From Leucobacter chromiiresistens (lineage in GTDB: Bacteria > Actinomycetota > Actinomycetes > Actinomycetales > Microbacteriaceae): DNA of 64,000 nucleotides. How positions within the stretch are numbered: the first letter of the stretch is position 1; each line of letters begins with the position of its first letter. The stretch covers positions 2,046,001 through 2,110,000 of the forward strand of contig NZ_FNKB01000001.1 in assembly GCF_900102345.1 (NCBI RefSeq), given 5' to 3'. A program made the position numbers and the translations under genes. The notes under the pieces were generated by a model. The model saw only the letters and a program-made list of their open reading frames with translations. It made no database searches and had not been told where the DNA came from. Shown here piece by piece: positions 54,640-63,643 of this stretch.

Positions 54640-54645
54640 TAGGCT
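54640..54645 (+). promoter_or_regulatory. -10 hexamer of hisE, leaderless
   Basis: TAGGCT ends 6 nt before GTG 54652. Confidence 0.55.
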
Positions 54646-54651
54646 GTTCAC

Positions 54652-54915
54652 GTGAAATCGTTCGAAGCGCTCTTCTCCGAGCTCAGCGAGAAGGCCGCCG
54701 CGCGCCCCGCGGGCAGCGACACGGTCGCCCGCCTCGACGCGGGCGTGCACACGATCGGCAAGAAGATCGTCGAAGAGGCCGCCGAGGTGTGGATGGCCGC
54801 CGAGCACGAATCCGACGAGGCGTGCGCGGAGGAGATCAGCCAGCTGCTCTACCACCTGCAGGTGCTCATGCTCGCGAAGGGCATGACGCTCGAAGACGTC
54901 TACGCGCATCTGTAG
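54652..54915 (+). CDS. hisE: Phosphoribosyl-ATP diphosphatase
   Basis: Second histidine biosynthesis step, hydrolysing phosphoribosyl-ATP to phosphoribosyl-AMP (87 aa, stand-alone actinobacterial form). All-alpha MazG-like fold with [17 protein letters not shown] and the acidic metal site [15 protein letters not shown]. Leaderless GTG start. hisG follows after a 92-bp gap. Confidence 0.95.
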   Translation: MKSFEALFSELSEKAAARPAGSDTVARLDAGVHTIGKKIVEEAAEVWMAAEHESDEACAEEISQLLYHLQVLMLAKGMTLEDVYAHL

Positions 54916-55007
54916 CATCGGCGCGCCGGTCTCCCCGCGCGTCGATGCTCGCCGCTGATCTCACTCACTGGCCGGCTGCCCGGCCGCACGGAAGGACTTC
55001 CCGCACC

Positions 55008-55850
55008 ATGCTCCGCATCGCCGTTCCCAACAAGGGATCGCTCTCCGACACCGCCGCCGAGATGCTGGCCGAAGCCGGCTACTCGGGCCGCCGCGACAGC
55101 CGCAAGCTCGTGCACACCGACGCCCGCAACCAGGTGGAATTCTTCTACCTGCGCCCGAAGGACATCGCGACGTACGTCGGTTCGGGCGCCCTCGACGTCG
55201 GCATCACGGGCCGCGATCTGCTGCTCGACTCCGGCTCGGCGGCGCGCGAGATTGCGGCGCTCGACTTCGGCGACTCCACCTTCCGATTCGCAGCCCCGGC
55301 GGGGAGCGGCTTCGCCGAACTCGCCGACCTCTCAGGCAAGCGCGTCGCAACGAGCTACCCCAAGCTCGTCGACGACTTCCTCCGCGCCCGCGGCGTCGAG
55401 GCCGAGCACGTGAAGCTTGACGGCGCAGTGGAATCGGCTGTGCAGCTCGGCGTCGCCGATGCCGTGGCCGATGTCGTGTCGACCGGCGCCACCCTCCGCG
55501 CGGCGGGCCTCGAGATCTTCGGCCCGGTCATCCTCGAATCGACTGCGGTGCTCATCGGCGGGCCCAACTCGCACCCCGACATCGACCGGCTGCTGCGACG
55601 CCTGCAAGGCGTGCTTGTGGCGCGCAAGTACGTGCTCATGGACTACGACCTCCCGGTCGAGCAGCTCGAGGCGGCGTCACGGATCGCCGGCGGCATGGAG
55701 TCGCCCACCGTATCTCCGCTGCACGACGAGCGCTGGGTCGCGGTGCGCGTCATGGTGCCCGCCGACGACGCGAACGAGATCATGGACCGTCTCTACGACC
55801 TGGGCGCCCGCGCGATCCTCGTGACCGCGATTCACGCGGCGCGGCTCTGA
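55008..55850 (+). CDS. hisG: ATP phosphoribosyltransferase, long form
   Basis: First committed step of histidine synthesis, joining ATP and PRPP (280 aa). The long form has a C-terminal ACT-like regulatory domain (about 205-280), which is the usual site for feedback by histidine. Typical motifs are [31 protein letters not shown], and [22 protein letters not shown] precedes ATG 55008. A GGCCGG hairpin (54970-54985) lies upstream. Confidence 0.96.
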   Translation: MLRIAVPNKGSLSDTAAEMLAEAGYSGRRDSRKLVHTDARNQVEFFYLRPKDIATYVGSGALDVGITGRDLLLDSGSAAREIAALDFGDSTFRFAAPAGSGFAELADLSGKRVATSYPKLVDDFLRARGVEAEHVKLDGAVESAVQLGVADAVADVVSTGATLRAAGLEIFGPVILESTAVLIGGPNSHPDIDRLLRRLQGVLVARKYVLMDYDLPVEQLEAASRIAGGMESPTVSPLHDERWVAVRVMVPADDANEIMDRLYDLGARAILVTAIHAARL

Positions 55851-55861
55851 GGGGGAGCGGC

Positions 55862-56647
55862 ATGTCGATCGCAACCCGCGTCATCCCCTGCCTCGACGTG
55901 TCGGGCGGGCGCGTCGTCAAAGGCGTCAACTTCCTGAATCTGCGCGACGCCGGCGACCCGGTCGAGCTCGCGGCGAGATACGCCGCCCAGGGGGCGGATG
56001 AGCTGACCTTCCTCGACGTCACCGCGACGGTCGACGACCGCTCGACCACGTACGACGTCGTGCGCCGCACCGCGGAGCAGGTGTTCATCCCGCTGACGGT
56101 GGGCGGCGGCGTGCGCGGGCCGGAGGACGTCGCGAGACTCCTCGGCGTCGGCGCCGACAAGATCGGGATCAACAGCGGTGCGATCGCGCGTCCCGCGGTG
56201 ATCGGCGAGATCGCCGACCGGTTCGGCGCCCAGGTGCTCGTGCTCTCCCTCGACGTGAAGCGCAGTCCGCGCACGCCGTCGGGCTTCGTCGTCACCACGC
56301 ACGGAGGCAAGCGCGAGACGGACCTCGATGCGCTGGAGTGGTGCCGCGAGGCGGTCGAGCGGGGCGCCGGCGAGCTGCTCGTGAACTCGATGGACGCGGA
56401 CGGCACGCTCGCGGGGTTCGACCTGGAGCTCACGGCCCTCGTCCGCGAGGTCTCGCCGGTGCCGATCATCGCGTCGGGCGGCGCGGGGCGCCTGGAGCAC
56501 TTCGCGCCCGCAGTCGACGCGGGCGCCGACGCGGTGCTCGCAGCCTCGGTCTTCCACGATGGCACGTTCACGATCGGCGAGGTCAAGTCGGCGCTCGCCG
56601 AGGCGGGCTGCAGCGTGCGGACCGCCGTCGCGGGGGCGGAGTCGTGA
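55862..56647 (+). CDS. hisF: Imidazole glycerol phosphate synthase, cyclase subunit
   Basis: Cyclase half of IGP synthase (261 aa), which forms the imidazole ring together with the glutaminase HisH (not in this window). (beta/alpha)8 barrel with [16 protein letters not shown] (catalytic D12), [16 protein letters not shown], and the GVRGPED and ASGGAG phosphate loops. Follows hisG by 11 bp, and overlaps hisI by GTGA. Confidence 0.97.
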   Translation: MSIATRVIPCLDVSGGRVVKGVNFLNLRDAGDPVELAARYAAQGADELTFLDVTATVDDRSTTYDVVRRTAEQVFIPLTVGGGVRGPEDVARLLGVGADKIGINSGAIARPAVIGEIADRFGAQVLVLSLDVKRSPRTPSGFVVTTHGGKRETDLDALEWCREAVERGAGELLVNSMDADGTLAGFDLELTALVREVSPVPIIASGGAGRLEHFAPAVDAGADAVLAASVFHDGTFTIGEVKSALAEAGCSVRTAVAGAES

Positions 56648-57042
56648 GCGGCGTCGACCCGGTTCCGAGCGAACTCGCGAGCGGCCCCGATCCGGTTCCG
56701 AGCGAACTCGTATTCGCGAGCGACGGCCTGCTGCCCGCGATCATCCAGGACGACGATTCCGGGGACGTGCTGATGCTCGCCTGGATGGATCGAGAGGCGG
56801 TGCGCCGCACGCTCACCACGGGTCGGGTCACGTTCTGGTCGCGGTCGCGCCAGGAGTACTGGAGGAAGGGCGACACCTCGGGCCACCGCCAGTACGTGCG
56901 CGGCGTGCGGATGGACTGCGATGGGGACACGCTCCTCGTGCGGGTCGTGCAGATCGGGGCTGCGTGCCACACCGGCACCCGCACCTGCTTCACCGGCCGC
57001 GAGGTCGCGGCGCTCGTCGGGGATCCCGACGCGGACGCCTGA
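56644..57042 (+). CDS. hisI: Phosphoribosyl-AMP cyclohydrolase
   Basis: Third histidine step, opening the purine ring of phosphoribosyl-AMP (132 aa). Core motifs are [41 protein letters not shown] with metal-binding aspartates, and CHTGTRTCF with zinc cysteines. The first about 25 residues are an extension containing DPVPSEL twice, from a 33-bp in-frame duplication (56659-56677 and 56692-56710). GTG overlaps the hisF stop. Confidence 0.95.
   Translation: MSGVDPVPSELASGPDPVPSELVFASDGLLPAIIQDDDSGDVLMLAWMDREAVRRTLTTGRVTFWSRSRQEYWRKGDTSGHRQYVRGVRMDCDGDTLLVRVVQIGAACHTGTRTCFTGREVAALVGDPDADA
56659..56710. repeat. 33-bp period direct repeat at the 5' end of hisI
   Basis: A 19-bp stretch CCGGTTCCGAGCGAACTCG occurs at 56659-56677 and 56692-56710, in frame, duplicating DPVPSEL. 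Confidence 0.75.
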
Positions 57043-57081
57043 CGCCGCCCGGCGGCGCAGGTCCGCGTCGGCGGTCCGCGA

Positions 57082-57087
57082 TAGGCT
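57082..57087 (+). promoter_or_regulatory. -10 hexamer of trpE, leaderless
   Basis: TAGGCT ends 6 nt before GTG 57094. The predicted absence of a leader leaves no room for a trp attenuator. Confidence 0.55.
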
Positions 57088-57093
57088 GATGCG

Positions 57094-58728
57094 GTGAGCC
57101 TGACCACCACGCGCGCCGCGTTCGACGCCGCGCTCGCCTCCCACGCTGTGATCCCCGTCTGCCGCGAGATCTTCGCGGACGCCGACACGCCCGTCGGCAT
57201 CTACCGGAAGGTCGCCGGGTCGCGGCCCGGCACATTCCTGCTGGAATCGGCGGAGCAGGGCGGGGTGTGGACGCGGTTCAGCTTCGTCGGGGCCGGAAGC
57301 TTCGGGGTGCTCGGGGAGCGAGACGGTGCGGCGCACTGGTCTCCCGATCCTGCGTTCGACGTCTCCGCCGAGCGTCTGCTGCCCGGGGGCGTCGACTCCC
57401 TGGCGCCGGTGGCCGCGCTCAGCGCGCTGTACGAGCGGTGGCGGTCGCCGCAGGTGGCCGGGCTTCCGCCGCTCGCGAGCGGATTCGTCGGCTATCTCGG
57501 CTGGGAGACGGTGCGCCAGTTCGAGAAGCTCGACGGAGCCCCCGCGGTCGGATCGGGCCTCCCGACGCAGGGGCTCAGCTTCGTCTCGGAGCTCGTCGTC
57601 ATCGATCACCGCGAGGGCAGCGTCGTGCTGCTCGCGAACGTGCTCAACGACGCCGCCCTCGACGGTGCCGCCCTCGACGACGCCGCGACCAACGATCTCG
57701 CGGCCGGCGATGCAGCGTCCGTCGATGTCGCGGCCGTCGAGGCGGCGGACGCGCAGTGGGCCCGCGCGCAGGCTCGCCTCGACGCGCTGCAGGCGGCGCT
57801 CTCCGCGCCCGAGCCGTCTCCGCTGAGCTCGGTCGATCGCGCAGCGACGGCGCAGCCGCACCGGTTGACGAGCACGCCGGAGTTCCTGGCGACCGTCGAG
57901 ACCGCGAAGCGCTACATCGTCGACGGCGACATCTTCCAGGTGGTGCCATCGCAGCGCTTCGACCAGGAGTGCGCCGCGGATCCGCTCGACGTGTACCGGG
58001 TGCTCCGCCATCTGAACCCGAGCCCGTACCTCTACCTGCTGCAGCTCGAAGACGCAGCGGGCGAGCCGTTCTCGGTCGTGGGGTCGAGCCCCGAGGCGCT
58101 GGTGACGGTTCAGGAGAGCGGGCACGTGCTGACGCACCCGATCGCGGGGTCGCGGCCGCGCGGGGCGAGCATCGAGGAGGATCAGCAGCACGAGCGCGAT
58201 CTGCTCGCCGACGAGAAGGAGCGGGCCGAGCATCTCATGCTCGTCGATCTCGCGCGGAACGACCTGCTGCGGGTCTGCGAGCCGGGCTCCGTCGAGGTGA
58301 CGGAGTTCATGCGCATCGAGCGCTTCAGCCACATCATGCACATCGTGTCGAGCGTCGAGGGTCGGAAGCGCGCTGACGCGAACCCCATCGACGTGTTCCG
58401 CGCGACCTTCCCGGCGGGCACGCTCTCGGGGGCGCCGAAGCCGCGCGCGCTGCAGATCATCGACGAGCTCGAGCCGGTGCAGCGGGGCGTCTATGGGGGC
58501 GTCGTCGGGTACTTCGGGCTCGGGGGAGCCGCGGATCTCGCCATCGCGATCCGCACCGCGACGATCAAGAACGGCGTCGCGATGGTGCAGGCGGGGGCCG
58601 GGGTGGTCGCCGACTCCGTACCGGAGACCGAGGATGCGGAGTGCCGCAGCAAGGCGGCAGCTCCGCTGCGGGCGATCGCCATCGCGAACACGCTCCGCAC
58701 GCTCGGGGAGACCGTCGATGCGTCGTAA
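57094..58728 (+). CDS. trpE: Anthranilate synthase component I
   Basis: Converts chorismate to anthranilate using ammonia from TrpG (not in this window). 544 aa: N-terminal domain with the LLES tryptophan-binding motif (49-52), implying feedback inhibition, then the chorismate-binding domain with ETAKRYIVDGDIFQVVPSQRF, ANPSPYLYLLQ-like NPSPYLYLLQ, DLARNDLLRV, TFPAGTLSGAPKPRA and QAGAGVVADSVPETE. An Ala/Asp-rich low-complexity insert (about 187-222) separates the halves. Its stop overlaps the next gene by 11 bp. Confidence 0.97.
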   Translation: MSLTTTRAAFDAALASHAVIPVCREIFADADTPVGIYRKVAGSRPGTFLLESAEQGGVWTRFSFVGAGSFGVLGERDGAAHWSPDPAFDVSAERLLPGGVDSLAPVAALSALYERWRSPQVAGLPPLASGFVGYLGWETVRQFEKLDGAPAVGSGLPTQGLSFVSELVVIDHREGSVVLLANVLNDAALDGAALDDAATNDLAAGDAASVDVAAVEAADAQWARAQARLDALQAALSAPEPSPLSSVDRAATAQPHRLTSTPEFLATVETAKRYIVDGDIFQVVPSQRFDQECAADPLDVYRVLRHLNPSPYLYLLQLEDAAGEPFSVVGSSPEALVTVQESGHVLTHPIAGSRPRGASIEEDQQHERDLLADEKERAEHLMLVDLARNDLLRVCEPGSVEVTEFMRIERFSHIMHIVSSVEGRKRADANPIDVFRATFPAGTLSGAPKPRALQIIDELEPVQRGVYGGVVGYFGLGGAADLAIAIRTATIKNGVAMVQAGAGVVADSVPETEDAECRSKAAAPLRAIAIANTLRTLGETVDAS

Positions 58729-59371
58729 ACCGCTCACCATCGCCGGCGTCGCGCTGACGGGCGCGCTTGGGCTGCTCGCCGGATCGCAGACGTGGATCTC
58801 CTTCATGCTCGACGGCACGCACAGCCTCGAGACCGTCGCCGGTCACGAGGTGAACGCCGCCGTGTCGCCGATCTCCATCGCGATCGTCGCTGCAGCCCTC
58901 GCTCTCACCATCGCCGGCCCGGTCTTCCGGCGCGCGCTCGGCGTGCTGGTCGTGCTGCTCGGCGCGGGCCTGGCGGCGCTCACGATCAGCGTGCTCGTCG
59001 CGCCGCTCGCCGCGATCACCGGCACGATCACCGACCTCACGGGCATCTCGGGCGACGCCACCACGTCGCTCGTCCTGTGGAGCAGCATGTCGCCGTGGGC
59101 GTGGGTGTGCGTGGCGGCCGGCGTGCTGGCCGCGCTCCTGGGGCTCGTCGTCGCCCTGCTCGGCGGAGCGTGGGCCTCGGGGGGCCGCAAGTACGGCGCA
59201 GCGGCGAACGCCGCCGGGAGCGCCGCGGATTCGGATGCTCCGGATCGGATCTCGGATTGGGATGCGCTCTCGGAGGGCGACGACCCGAGCGACGCCGGCG
59301 ACGACCGCGGCGACGGCGACGGCGACCGTCGCGGCGACTTCGGCGACCGAGAGGGCGACGCCGGCCGGTGA
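58718..59371 (+). CDS. Trp biosynthesis-associated membrane protein
   Basis: Membrane protein (217 aa) of the family found next to trp genes in actinobacteria (Trp_oprn_chp type). Four helices: about 7-25, 48-68, 74-96 and 127-150, with the family W near SQTWISF and the motif SPWAWVCVAAGV. The C-terminal 60 residues form an Asp/Gly/Arg-rich tail. Function unknown, perhaps transport or scaffolding. ATG 58718 lies inside the trpE end. Confidence 0.88.
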   Translation: MRRKPLTIAGVALTGALGLLAGSQTWISFMLDGTHSLETVAGHEVNAAVSPISIAIVAAALALTIAGPVFRRALGVLVVLLGAGLAALTISVLVAPLAAITGTITDLTGISGDATTSLVLWSSMSPWAWVCVAAGVLAALLGLVVALLGGAWASGGRKYGAAANAAGSAADSDAPDRISDWDALSEGDDPSDAGDDRGDGDGDRRGDFGDREGDAGR

Positions 59372-59436
59372 CGGCGATCGCGCGGCATCCCTCGGGAGCG
59401 CGGGCGCGGGTGCCCGAACGCCGTCGAGAATTCCGC

Positions 59437-59442
59437 TAGTCT
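59437..59442 (+). promoter_or_regulatory. -10 hexamer of the HGxxPAAW-trpCBA unit
   Basis: TAGTCT, with a leader of about 25 nt and AGAGGAG before ATG 59474. Splits the trp genes into two transcription units. Confidence 0.5.
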
Positions 59443-59473
59443 TGAACCGTCGAAATCTGTTCAGAGGAGATTC

Positions 59474-59707
59474 ATGAGTACCCAGCACGGAGACCCCGGC
59501 CACGGCGATTCGCCGGCGGCATGGACAGCGGTCGTGGTGATGCTGATCGGCATCGCCGCCGGCACCGTCTTCTTCTTCCTTGACATGCCCGTCCTCGTAT
59601 GGGCGTGCGTGGGAGTCGTCGTCGTCGGCGCACTGCTCGGGTGGATCCTCTCGAAGGCCGGATACGGTGTGAACGGACCGAAGTTCACCCCTCCCGCGCA
59701 CGACTGA
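59474..59707 (+). CDS. HGxxPAAW motif membrane protein
   Basis: Small membrane protein (77 aa) with the name-giving motif HGDSPAAW (10-17) and two helices (about 17-38 and 42-62). Found next to trpC in many actinobacteria. Role unknown. It is directly followed by trpC with one base between stop and GTG. Confidence 0.9.
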   Translation: MSTQHGDPGHGDSPAAWTAVVVMLIGIAAGTVFFFLDMPVLVWACVGVVVVGALLGWILSKAGYGVNGPKFTPPAHD

Positions 59708-59708
59708 C

Positions 59709-60479
59709 GTGCTCGAAGATCTTCTCGCCGGATCGCTCGAGGACGCCGCGTCGCGTCGTCAGCAGCGTCCCTACTCCGTCGTCGAGGCCGAGGCCCTCGC
59801 GGCGCGGCCGGCCCTCGATGCGCTCGCGGCCCTCGCGCCGGCCGAGCACATGAAGGTGATCGCCGAGGTGAAGCGCGCGAGCCCGTCGCGAGGCGACCTC
59901 GCGGCGATCGCGCAGCCGCAGGAGCTCGCCACGCAGTACGAGGCGGGCGGCGCGAGCGCGGTGAGCGTGCTCACCGAGGAGCGCAAGTTCAAGGGCTCGC
60001 TCGCAGATCTCGAGGCGGTGCGCAAGGCGATCAGCATCCCGGTGCTGCGCAAGGACTTCATCGGCGACGAGTACCAGGTGCTCGAGGCCCGGGCCGCGGG
60101 CGCGGACCTGGTGCTGCTCATCGTCGCCGCGCTGCCGCAGGAACGCCTGGTGCGGCTCCACGACGTCATCCGCGAGCTCGGCATGACCCCTCTCGTCGAG
60201 GCGCACAGCGCCGAGGAGGTGGCCCGCGCCGTCGATCTCGGAGCGCAGCTCGTCGGCGTCAACGCGCGCGACCTGCGCACGTTCGAGCTCGATCGGGACC
60301 TCTTCGGAAACGTGGCGGATCAGATCCCCGCGGGCGTGATCCGCGTCGCCGAGTCGGCGGTGCTGAGCGTCGCCGATGTGGAGCACTACCGGGAAGCCGG
60401 CGCCGACGCGGTGCTCGTGGGCGAGGCGCTCGTGACGAACGATCCCATCGCGACGCTGCAGACGTACCTGAACGTCTGA
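59709..60479 (+). CDS. trpC: Indole-3-glycerol phosphate synthase
   Basis: Closes the indole ring from carboxyphenylamino-deoxyribulose phosphate (256 aa). Signature [16 protein letters not shown] (catalytic K), [46 protein letters not shown] and VGEAL. GTG start. trpD and trpF of the pathway are not in this window. Confidence 0.97.
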   Translation: MLEDLLAGSLEDAASRRQQRPYSVVEAEALAARPALDALAALAPAEHMKVIAEVKRASPSRGDLAAIAQPQELATQYEAGGASAVSVLTEERKFKGSLADLEAVRKAISIPVLRKDFIGDEYQVLEARAAGADLVLLIVAALPQERLVRLHDVIRELGMTPLVEAHSAEEVARAVDLGAQLVGVNARDLRTFELDRDLFGNVADQIPAGVIRVAESAVLSVADVEHYREAGADAVLVGEALVTNDPIATLQTYLNV

Positions 60480-60504
60480 GCGTCACCAGCTGAAAAGGAC
60501 ACCC

Positions 60505-61746
60505 GTGACCGAATCGACCCCCGTCGTCACTAGCCTGCGCGATCAGCACGGCCCCTTCTTCGGGGAGTTCGGCGGGCGCTTCATGCCCGAGTCGCTGATC
60601 GCCGCCATCGACGAGCTCACCGAGGCGTACGCCGCCGCGCAGGCCGACCCGGCGTTCCGCGCCGAGCTCGCCGAGCTGCTGCTCACCTACGCGGGGCGCC
60701 CGTCACCCATCACGGAGGTGCCGCGGTTCGCCGAGCACGCGGGCGGCGCGCGCGTGTTCCTGAAGCGCGAGGATCTGAACCACACGGGCTCGCACAAGAT
60801 CAACAACGTGCTGGGCCAGGCACTGCTCACCAAGCGCCTCGGCAAGACGCGGGTGATCGCAGAGACCGGCGCCGGCCAGCACGGCGTCGCGACGGCGACC
60901 GCGGCGGCGCTGTTCGGTCTCGAATGCACGGTGTACATGGGCGAGGTCGACACCGAGCGGCAGGCGCTGAACGTGGCCCGCATGCGGCTGCTCGGCGCCG
61001 ACGTGGTGCCCGTGCGCACCGGCTCGCGCACGCTGAAGGACGCCATCAACGAGGCCTACCGCGACTGGGTCGCGAGCGTGGATCGCACGAACTACATCTT
61101 CGGCACCGCCGCCGGCCCGCACCCGTTCCCGGCGATGGTGCGCGACTTCCAGAAGGTCATCTCCGAGGAGGCCCGGGCGCAGCTGCTCGACCGCATCGGC
61201 CGGCTCCCCGACGCGGTCGTCGCGTGCGTGGGCGGCGGCTCGAACGCGATCGGCATGTTCGACGCGTTCCTCGACGACGCAGACGTGCGCCTCTACGGCG
61301 TCGAGGCGGCCGGCGACGGCGTCGACACCGACCAGCACGCGGCCTCGATCGAACGCGGGCGGCCCGGCGTGCTGCACGGCGCGCGGACCTACGTGCTGCA
61401 GAACGAGGACGGCCAGACCGTCGAGTCGCACTCGATCTCCGCCGGGCTCGACTACCCCGGCGTGGGGCCCGAGCACGCCTGGCTCTCCGACATCGGTCGG
61501 GCGACCTACATCCCGGCGACCGACGATGAGGCGATGCAGGCGCTCAAGCTGCTGAGCCGCACGGAGGGCATCATTCCCGCCATCGAGTCGGCGCACGCAC
61601 TGGCGGGCGCCCAGCGGATCGGGCGGGAGCTCGGCCCCGATGGCGTCGTGCTCGTGAGCCTCTCGGGTCGGGGCGACAAGGACATGGCGACTGCCGGCCG
61701 GTACTTCGGTCTGCTTCCCGAGGACGGACCGGAGGTCGACGGATGA
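60505..61746 (+). CDS. trpB: Tryptophan synthase beta subunit
   Basis: PLP enzyme joining indole and serine to tryptophan (413 aa). PLP lysine K98 in [37 protein letters not shown], and the phosphate loop [18 protein letters not shown] precedes GTG 60505. Translation is coupled to trpA (ATGA). Single TrpB1-type, expected to be tunnelled from TrpA. Confidence 0.98.
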   Translation: MTESTPVVTSLRDQHGPFFGEFGGRFMPESLIAAIDELTEAYAAAQADPAFRAELAELLLTYAGRPSPITEVPRFAEHAGGARVFLKREDLNHTGSHKINNVLGQALLTKRLGKTRVIAETGAGQHGVATATAAALFGLECTVYMGEVDTERQALNVARMRLLGADVVPVRTGSRTLKDAINEAYRDWVASVDRTNYIFGTAAGPHPFPAMVRDFQKVISEEARAQLLDRIGRLPDAVVACVGGGSNAIGMFDAFLDDADVRLYGVEAAGDGVDTDQHAASIERGRPGVLHGARTYVLQNEDGQTVESHSISAGLDYPGVGPEHAWLSDIGRATYIPATDDEAMQALKLLSRTEGIIPAIESAHALAGAQRIGRELGPDGVVLVSLSGRGDKDMATAGRYFGLLPEDGPEVDG

Positions 61747-62537
61747 CGCAGCAGGCTTCGAGCGTTGCCGAGGTGATCCGCGCGGCGAAGCGCGACCGGC
61801 GGGGCGCACTCGTCGGGTACCTGCCGGTGGGGTTCCCCGATCTCGACACGAGCGTCGAGGCGGCCATCGCGATGGCGCGCAGCGGGGCGGACGTCCTGGA
61901 GTTCGGCGTGCCCTACTCCGATCCGGTGATGGACGGCGCCGTGATCCAGGAGGCGACCCAGACGGCGCTCGCCGGGGGCTTCCGGCTCGCCCATGTCTTC
62001 GAGGCGGTGCGCCGCGTGCGCGAGGCCGTCGATGTGCCGGTGCTCGTGATGACGTACTGGAACCCCGTCGTGCAGTACGGCGTCGATGCGTTCGCGCGCG
62101 ACCTCGCCGCAGCCGGGGGAGCCGGACTCATCACTCCCGACATCACGCCGGACTCCGCCGACGAGTGGATCGCGGCGAGCGAGGCGCACGGTCTCGACCG
62201 GGTGTTCCTCGCGGCTCCGAGCTCGACGGATGAGCGGCTCGCGCTCGTGAGCCGTTCGAGCACCGGGTTCGTGTACACGGTCTCGACGATGGGCATCACG
62301 GGGGAGCGCGCCGAACTCGACGCCGCGGCACGGGGATTGACCGGTCGCCTGCGCGAGCAGGGCGCGGAGCTCGCGTGCGTCGGCATCGGGATCTCGACCG
62401 CCGATCAGGTCGCCGCCGCGCTCGAGTACGCCGACGGCGCCATCGTCGGCACCGCGTTCGTGCGTGCGCTCCGCGACGGCGGCGTGGAGCGGCTCGCGGA
62501 GACCGTGGCGAGCATCGCGCAGGGCACCGCGCGCTAA
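61743..62537 (+). CDS. trpA: Tryptophan synthase alpha subunit
   Basis: Cleaves indole-3-glycerol phosphate to indole, passed to TrpB through the tunnel (264 aa). Catalytic E53 and D64 in [14 protein letters not shown], and further [12 protein letters not shown] and [11 protein letters not shown] phosphate motifs. Starts in the trpB stop. Its TAA stop forms the first three bases of the lgt -10. Confidence 0.97.
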   Translation: MTQQASSVAEVIRAAKRDRRGALVGYLPVGFPDLDTSVEAAIAMARSGADVLEFGVPYSDPVMDGAVIQEATQTALAGGFRLAHVFEAVRRVREAVDVPVLVMTYWNPVVQYGVDAFARDLAAAGGAGLITPDITPDSADEWIAASEAHGLDRVFLAAPSSTDERLALVSRSSTGFVYTVSTMGITGERAELDAAARGLTGRLREQGAELACVGIGISTADQVAAALEYADGAIVGTAFVRALRDGGVERLAETVASIAQGTAR

Positions 62538-62540
62538 GAT
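62535..62540 (+). promoter_or_regulatory. -10 hexamer of lgt on the trpA stop
   Basis: TAAGAT, with a predicted start near 62547. A leader of about 75 nt holds the hairpin below and AAAGAGGAG as ribosome binding site. Confidence 0.45.
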
Positions 62541-62551
62541 TGTCCCGTCCG

Positions 62552-62572
62552 CCGCGCGGTGCAGCCGCGCGG
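62552..62572 (+). promoter_or_regulatory. Hairpin at the lgt mRNA 5' end
   Basis: CCGCGCGG (62552-62559), loop TGCAG, CCGCGCGG (62565-62572): a perfect 8-bp stem near the predicted start. Its two arms are each palindromic. Could also serve to end the trpA transcript, though no U tract follows. Confidence 0.45.
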
Positions 62573-62621
62573 TACCCACCCAGAGTCCTGCGGCGCGAGG
62601 CCGTCGGCGAAAGAGGAGTGA

Positions 62622-63626
62622 ATGATTCTCCCGTTGAGCATTCCGAGCCCCGAGCTGCAGTATCTCCAGCTCGGGCCGTTCCGGATCTACTTCTACGCGC
62701 TGTGCATCATCGTCGGCATCATCGCGGCCGGCATCTGGACCGCGCGGCGGCTGGGGCGGCGCGGCGGCGAGCGGGGCGCGGTCTTCGACTTCCTCGTCTG
62801 GTCCCTCGTGCTCGGCATCCTGGGCGCTCGTCTGTACCACGTCGTCACGCACTGGGGCGACTACTTCGGTCCCGGCAAGAACCCGCTCGAGATCTTCGCC
62901 TTCTGGAACGGCGGCATCGCGATCTTCGGCGCGCTGATCGGCGGCGCGGTCGGCGTGCTCATCGCATCGCGCATCACCGGCATCCGCTTCTGGTCGTTCG
63001 CCGACGCCCTCGTGCCCGGTCTGCTCCTCGCGCAGGCCGTCGGCCGCCTCGGCAACTGGTTCAACCACGAGCTCTTCGGCGGCCCCACTACGCTGCCCTG
63101 GGGGCTCGAGATCGAGTCGACCAACGCCGCGTTCCCGATCGGCCTGCCCGAGGGCACGCTCTTCCACCCGACGTTCCTCTACGAGGCGCTGTGGAACCTC
63201 CTCGGCATCGTGGTGCTGCTCGCGATCGAGCGGAAGTGGCGCCCGCGCTGGGGCACGTTCTTCGCGCTGTACCTCGTCTGGTACGGCATCGGGCGCGTCT
63301 TCACGGAGTCGCTGCGCGTGGATCCGAGCCTGCTCTTCTTCGGCGTGCGCACCAACGTGCTGGCAGCGGTGCTCGCCGTCGTCGCGGGCATCGTGCTGTT
63401 CGTGCTGCGCCGTCGCCGGCATGTCGGCCTCGAGAACAGCGTGTACCTGCCCGGGCGCCGCCACCCCGGCGACACGGTGCTCGTCGACACCGCCGATGCG
63501 AACGAGTTCTACCACGTGATCGATCGCGGTGACGCGCACGGATCGGCGGCGGACGCCGACGACGACGACGCGCGCGCAGCGAGTCAGGCGCCCGCGGGCG
63601 ACGCCGAGCCCAGCAAGACCCACTAA
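62622..63626 (+). CDS. lgt: Prolipoprotein diacylglyceryl transferase
   Basis: Adds diacylglycerol to the lipobox cysteine of prolipoproteins (334 aa, about seven helices), acting before LspA (31512). Family motifs: WNGGIAIFGALIGG, the signature GRLGNWFNHELFGGPT and the C-terminal YLVWYGIGRVFTESLRVDP. A charged C-terminal tail of about 60 residues (Asp/Ala) extends beyond the core. ATG 62622 with AAAGAGGAG. Confidence 0.96.
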   Translation: MILPLSIPSPELQYLQLGPFRIYFYALCIIVGIIAAGIWTARRLGRRGGERGAVFDFLVWSLVLGILGARLYHVVTHWGDYFGPGKNPLEIFAFWNGGIAIFGALIGGAVGVLIASRITGIRFWSFADALVPGLLLAQAVGRLGNWFNHELFGGPTTLPWGLEIESTNAAFPIGLPEGTLFHPTFLYEALWNLLGIVVLLAIERKWRPRWGTFFALYLVWYGIGRVFTESLRVDPSLLFFGVRTNVLAAVLAVVAGIVLFVLRRRRHVGLENSVYLPGRRHPGDTVLVDTADANEFYHVIDRGDAHGSAADADDDDARAASQAPAGDAEPSKTH

Positions 63627-63643
63627 CCGAAGGAGCACGCTGC

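Noticed and set aside
57043..57093. trp attenuator or leader peptide before trpE
   Set aside because: The -10 is 6 nt before the GTG, so no leader RNA is expected, and no Trp-rich short frame is seen.
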